DNA from: Neospora caninum Liverpool
Taxonomy: Eukaryota > Apicomplexa > Conoidasida > Eucoccidiorida > Sarcocystidae
Length of the DNA stretch: 64,000 nt
Assembly: GCF_000208865.1 (NCBI RefSeq)
Contig: NC_018385.1
Span: forward strand, 2,028,724 to 2,092,723
Reading direction: 5' to 3'
A program made the position numbers and the translations under genes. Positions 59,982 through 64,000 of this stretch are shown here, piece by piece. The notes beneath the pieces are model-generated. The model had not been told where the DNA came from. It saw only the letters and a program-made list of their open reading frames with translations, and did no database searches. How positions within the stretch are numbered: position 1 is the first letter of the stretch; each line of letters begins with the position of its first letter.

Positions 59982-62869
59982 CTTCGAGGCTGGCGACGCT
60001 TGGAATTGTCTTGGTTGCGGGGCCGAACGGAACAGTCAAGTGGGAGAACTGGAGGAAAATTAGGAAACCGAAGTCTCCCAGGTAGGGTCTTGCGCGCAGT
60101 TTTTGCGACCTTGAAAAGCCGTCAACTGGAAATCACGCGTGTCTCGGCAGTGGGGGGTTACCACCCTGCGGCACACACTCCGAGGGCGCACCCCCAAAAC
60201 CGTGATTTCTCCCCTGTCAATGTAGACGTCCAATCTCTCTTAAAACACACGAAAAGGAAACTGAAGAGACGCAGTGGAAACCATGATGTGGACGAGGGTT
60301 TGGAACGCCAGGCGTCCTTCGTGTCCGCAGCGGCATGCTTCCGCACTATGGGAGCGTTGGAAAGGGCAGTTGTTGGCAGGTCCGAAAAGCAGGCGCACAA
60401 ATGTCTCGAGGATCGCAAGAAGGTCGTCTAACTAAGTACCTTTAAGGAAACAGATGAGCTGCGGGACCTTTACCAGATTCGGTCTCTGAAAAAAGGGAAA
60501 ATCGAGTCGTATCCAGGAAAGTACAAAGTGGAAAGTAGTAAATCCGGCCAACAAACCCGAATTCTTTTTAGCAGGAACGAGCTTTTAACGCAGTTGAAGG
60601 CCACCCAAAAGCACAAGAAACAGGAGTGGCTGTCCGTCTGTTCAAACGCTGAGAAGACAAGGAAGCCATGCCATAACAGGATTCGAGAAGGCTCATACGA
60701 GTTGGTCGGTCGACGACGAAACAACCTTTGCAGTCGTAAAGCTGATAAGGTGAGACGTAGGAAACACGGTGAAAAGGTGACAGCGGAGAACAGTTAAGGG
60801 GAAAAGGGAAAGATGAAGAAAGGGCGGCATGCTGTGTCCCATCCCGTCTCCCGTTATTGTCCTGCTTCTGACGGCCGCTTGGCAAGCGCCTACGACGCCA
60901 ACTCACTACACCAGCAACGGTACAGGTGGGAGGGGTGGTTCTTTAGGATACTGTGTTGGGTAGGAAGCTCGAATGGACCGTGACACAATCCCTCAGAGAC
61001 AAATAAATTTCCCAACTCCCTTTCTTAACTTTCCCCTATTTTTTCTGTGGAACTTACGGCGCTTTATTGTCTCAGGAACCACACTTGCTGTTGATGCATT
61101 GCTCACGTTGATACTCGTCTCCAAGCTACGAACCCCCTCAGTGCCTGTCTCCGGAGCATCCAGAGTGACGCGACGCTGGTCAAAGTAAACTCTGGTGGGT
61201 ACCCGACACATTTCTGTTGCATTTCATACGTCTTGAAAATCCTCAACAAAAGGAACTTGAATACCAAGCGGGGTGAGACACAACCGAATTACGGTTGGGC
61301 GTTGGCCGCCTTCCGAGGCCGCAGCGAGAAGCTTCGGAGCACGTCGGTGCGTGTCAGCGTTGCTTGCGTGGGCAATGAGTGAATAAGTTTCAAAGACCTG
61401 GTTTCGAGCGAGATAGCCACCACCGCGAAGGTGTCTTTTCACTGTTCCGCAACATTAACGGCAAGAATTGCAGAAGTCTGCTCGATAGAAGCCACACAAC
61501 GTCCAAACTCCTAATCACACCGCACTAGTGGCGCACCACAGTTGTTTTGCTTCGTGTTCGGGGCAGTTACTTGATGTTGTTCCTCCAGTGATCTGCTCCC
61601 ACGTGTACTTTCCCCTGGCGTCGTCGAGGGGATAATTAAGAACTGCAGTCGTCCCTTCGCAAACGCTACACAGTCTTCAACGTCGGTTTGATTCACACCG
61701 CCTACTGTGCATGACTCGTTCCTGAGTGGAATGCTGTGCGAGGCAAAACCAGCGATGGATAAACGTTACATGTTTGCTGGCAACAGCATGGGCACTTAGG
61801 GTGAGCCCCCTGTTCTTGAAAACAGTCTAATTGCTGGTCTCCCTTGTTAAACGCTACGCCCCTGCGACGGTCCACGAATTTGATGTTCCACTAACGAAGT
61901 CGCCTCCCTCGTGCATCTACTTGTAATCTCATCTGCTGGGCTGAGCTGCCTGCCAATTCGCCCTAAGTCCCTGCCTCACCACAGCTGTTCCACGTTTGCA
62001 GGGCGAAAATGTCATTCCCCGTCGCATGCAGCGCTTACAGGAGGATTTCGTCCTCACACGTAGAAGCTAGTTGTACGAGTTCATTCGCCAGAAAGGGAGC
62101 CTCTCTGTGGTCTCGGGGAAACTCGACAAGAAGAGCGACGAAAAGCGCTGCGGTTGCTTCCCCATACCGGAACGCTGGTCGAGGCAGTTAGAGTGGCAAT
62201 TATTACTGCTTCTATCATGGCAACAAAGCTAGAAAAAAGGTGGACACTGCAATCCTCAGTGTGGCAATAAGTGTTTCATTTCCTTAGGTCCGCTGCTCAG
62301 GGGCAGAGGCTCATGTGCTCCTCTCCCGTCTAGCGTTTGCCTGCTCATGCAACTACCGGAACCTAGCGCTGGCAGACTTATTTGCCAAATCGCGCTGGAT
62401 TCGCTTATTCATGAGCGGAGGAACAGAAGTGAGTCCACGCAACACTTCCAGGCATCCCGGAGGCAAACCATTGCAGCCAGGCCTATCCCCCTCTGCAAAC
62501 CGTTGGTGACAGTAGACCCGAGTCACGGTAATATGATGCAGGACTCAGCAGATCTCTGCGTGATTCCACGGAAAAAGCAGTGAATCAGGTAACGTGCCGA
62601 AGAGTGGAAACCGGGAAAAGCTCCAGGACATTCGCAGGAGAAACCCGTTGACACAGCGCACGTACCAAACTGGAAAGCATACTTAATAACCTCAATCGCT
62701 GATACCTGCTGGAGACAACTGATGTGTGGGCAAAAAATAGTCTACGGCGTTGCCCTCGCCTTGGAGCCAGTACCCCACAATGACTCACAGCTCCACCAGC
62801 GTAGAACGAATACTACTTGTCAGACTCCTTCAAAAAGACGCCTACACGCCAGCTCCCAAAACTGACTTC
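59982..62869. other. Intergenic region between the SET gene start and the SRS gene
   Basis: It should contain the SET promoter and 5' leader (right of 59981) and the SRS 3' UTR (left of 62870). Frames here are short (below about 160 codons), overlap on both strands, and lack domains or splice pairs. No repeats or motifs worth naming were seen. Confidence 0.55.
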
Positions 62870-64000
62870 CTAATTCAGAAAAAGAAATCCGGCACCCAAT
62901 ACAACAGCAGTAGACAATGCCATGCCCTTCACAGAAGGAACACTCGCACCAGATGCTGCACTCGTGCTTGCAGAGATAGTCACGTCGACATTGCAGATGC
63001 TGCTCGTGGACGTACCGCCACCTTCGGCTTTTCCAGCTTTCGACTGTGCATATTTGCACCCTACGACGATCCTCTTCTCCTCCTCGGGAAACATGTCTGA
63101 CGGAATCGCCAGCTTGTACGTGCCATTTTCTGGCGACGACGTCGTCCACCAGCTGTCTTCGTACTGCGGAATGATACTCTCGTAGGTTTCGGCACAGGAT
63201 TCTTGCGCATTTCCGGTGGAACAGAAGTGTGTTCGGTAGTCTGTAGGCAGGATGGCGCTGTCATTGCCACAAATGAGGGTCAGGGTGTTTTGTGTCGGCG
63301 ACAGCGTCACTTGCTGTCGGCTGGCGTTGCTGGTAGCTCCGTAGGCGCATTCGACAGTGTTCCCCGTTGTCTGAGACAGTTTGACGAGATTGACTGTCAC
63401 TTTACAGGACGCGTCGGAGTTGGTTTTTTTCATGCATCCAACCGAGAAAGCTTTTTCGGAGAGAGGAAGGTTGGATCCAGGAATGGTTAGAGAATACGAT
63501 TTTTTTCCCTGAGGGGCGGTGTCATTGATCCAGTGGATGGAGGCAGGATTTTCGCCGCTGAGCAGGTCTGCGAGGCTGACTGGCTGGTTTTCAGCTGGTG
63601 AGCCATCATTCCGGCATTTGCTCATGTCCGCATCCGCAGGACAGACTTTGCCTTTGCTGTAGTCAGGGACATGTTTTCCGTCGCAGATGAGTGTCAACTT
63701 GTTCGTTGATCCTGAAAACGTCAAGGAGGCCTCTTTTAGAGTTGATACGGGGGATTCGCCAGGTACTTTAGAAACCTGACGGCCTCTACCCTCGCTCTCA
63801 ACGCAAGTACAGACAGTCACACCTTCGCTCTCACTTTGGCAAATATTATTTGCATTCTCGCCAGTGCTCGGTTCGGAGTCCTGCCCAGATGCTGCCCCTA
63901 CCGTCGGAACAACAGCGCTTCCATTCCTGCGCATGCTCCCGCAGTCGACTCCAGCAACGACAAAAAACAACAGGAGACAGCCGAATGTCGCTCGACAGCT
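62870..64000 (-). CDS. SRS (SAG1-related sequence) surface antigen, 5' end outside window
   Basis: The frame is open to the right edge and ends at 62870, giving at least 376 residues. The most upstream visible residues (TFGCLLLFFVVAGVDCGS) are the hydrophobic core and end of a signal peptide, so the true ATG lies just beyond 64000. Two SRS domains follow, each with six cysteines in the family pattern. Domain 1 has CTC, LTLIC, KVC, SKC, VGCMKK and ASCKVTVNL; domain 2 has VECAYG, LTLICGND, HFCST, ESC, VGCKYA and SICNVDVTI. The last 20 residues are hydrophobic (ALSTAVVLGAGFLFLN) after a small-residue stretch, as for a GPI-attachment signal. By family knowledge it is a GPI-anchored coat protein of the parasite involved in attachment and immune recognition. 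It may belong to a stage-specific SRS cluster continuing to the right. Confidence 0.95.
   Translation of the reverse strand, partial: SCRATFGCLLLFFVVAGVDCGSMRRNGSAVVPTVGAASGQDSEPSTGENANNICQSESEGVTVCTCVESEGRGRQVSKVPGESPVSTLKEASLTFSGSTNKLTLICDGKHVPDYSKGKVCPADADMSKCRNDGSPAENQPVSLADLLSGENPASIHWINDTAPQGKKSYSLTIPGSNLPLSEKAFSVGCMKKTNSDASCKVTVNLVKLSQTTGNTVECAYGATSNASRQQVTLSPTQNTLTLICGNDSAILPTDYRTHFCSTGNAQESCAETYESIIPQYEDSWWTTSSPENGTYKLAIPSDMFPEEEKRIVVGCKYAQSKAGKAEGGGTSTSSICNVDVTISASTSAASGASVPSVKGMALSTAVVLGAGFLFLN

Noticed and set aside
60470..62788. Several 60-115 codon frames on both strands
   Set aside because: Mutually overlapping, no domains, no consistent splice sites; treated as non-coding flank of SET and SRS.

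Overview
The window looks like nuclear DNA of a tissue-cyst coccidian of the Toxoplasma / Hammondia / Neospora group. The evidence is a SAG1-related (SRS) surface antigen with two six-cysteine domains and a GPI-type tail, intron-rich genes of great length with Ser/Glu/Arg-rich filler, abundant (TA)n microsatellites, and short nuclear copies of apicomplexan-type mitochondrial genes. The species cannot be fixed from the sequence alone. No bacterial-type operon, CRISPR array, insertion sequence or rRNA/tRNA gene was recognised.

Layout from left to right. (1) 1-9759, minus: a giant UBR1-type N-recognin E3 ubiquitin ligase in eight exons; its 3' end runs off the left edge. (2) 13.1-16.5 kb, minus: a spliced protein of about 730-750 residues that I could not assign to a family. 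(3) 19941-23096, plus: an intronless M13 (neprilysin-type) zinc metallopeptidase with a signal peptide. (4) 26428-27696, minus: a three-exon, 163-residue single-pass membrane protein, assembled here from very short exons. (5) 32302-36674, plus: a four-exon CCCH zinc-finger protein of 1,260 residues. (6) 40149-59981, minus: an eleven-exon gene for a predicted 5,217-residue protein ending in a SET plus post-SET lysine methyltransferase domain. (7) 62870 to the right edge, minus: an SRS surface antigen whose first codons lie outside the window.

The reading phases of every proposed junction agree in the UBR, SET, CCCH and small membrane-protein genes. This is the main support for those models. 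The genes do not form one pathway. They cover proteostasis (UBR), chromatin (SET), RNA binding (CCCH), secretory proteolysis (M13) and parasite surface (SRS).

Between genes lie long stretches without credible coding sequence: 9.8-13.1, 16.5-19.9, 23.1-26.4, 27.7-32.3, 36.7-40.1 and 60-62.9 kb. Two of these hold likely mitochondrial-origin fragments (cytochrome b at 18.5 kb, cox1-like at 38.6 kb) and a third holds a related cox1-like match at 11.5 kb. The introns of the two giant minus-strand genes almost all contain (TA)n or related AT repeats.
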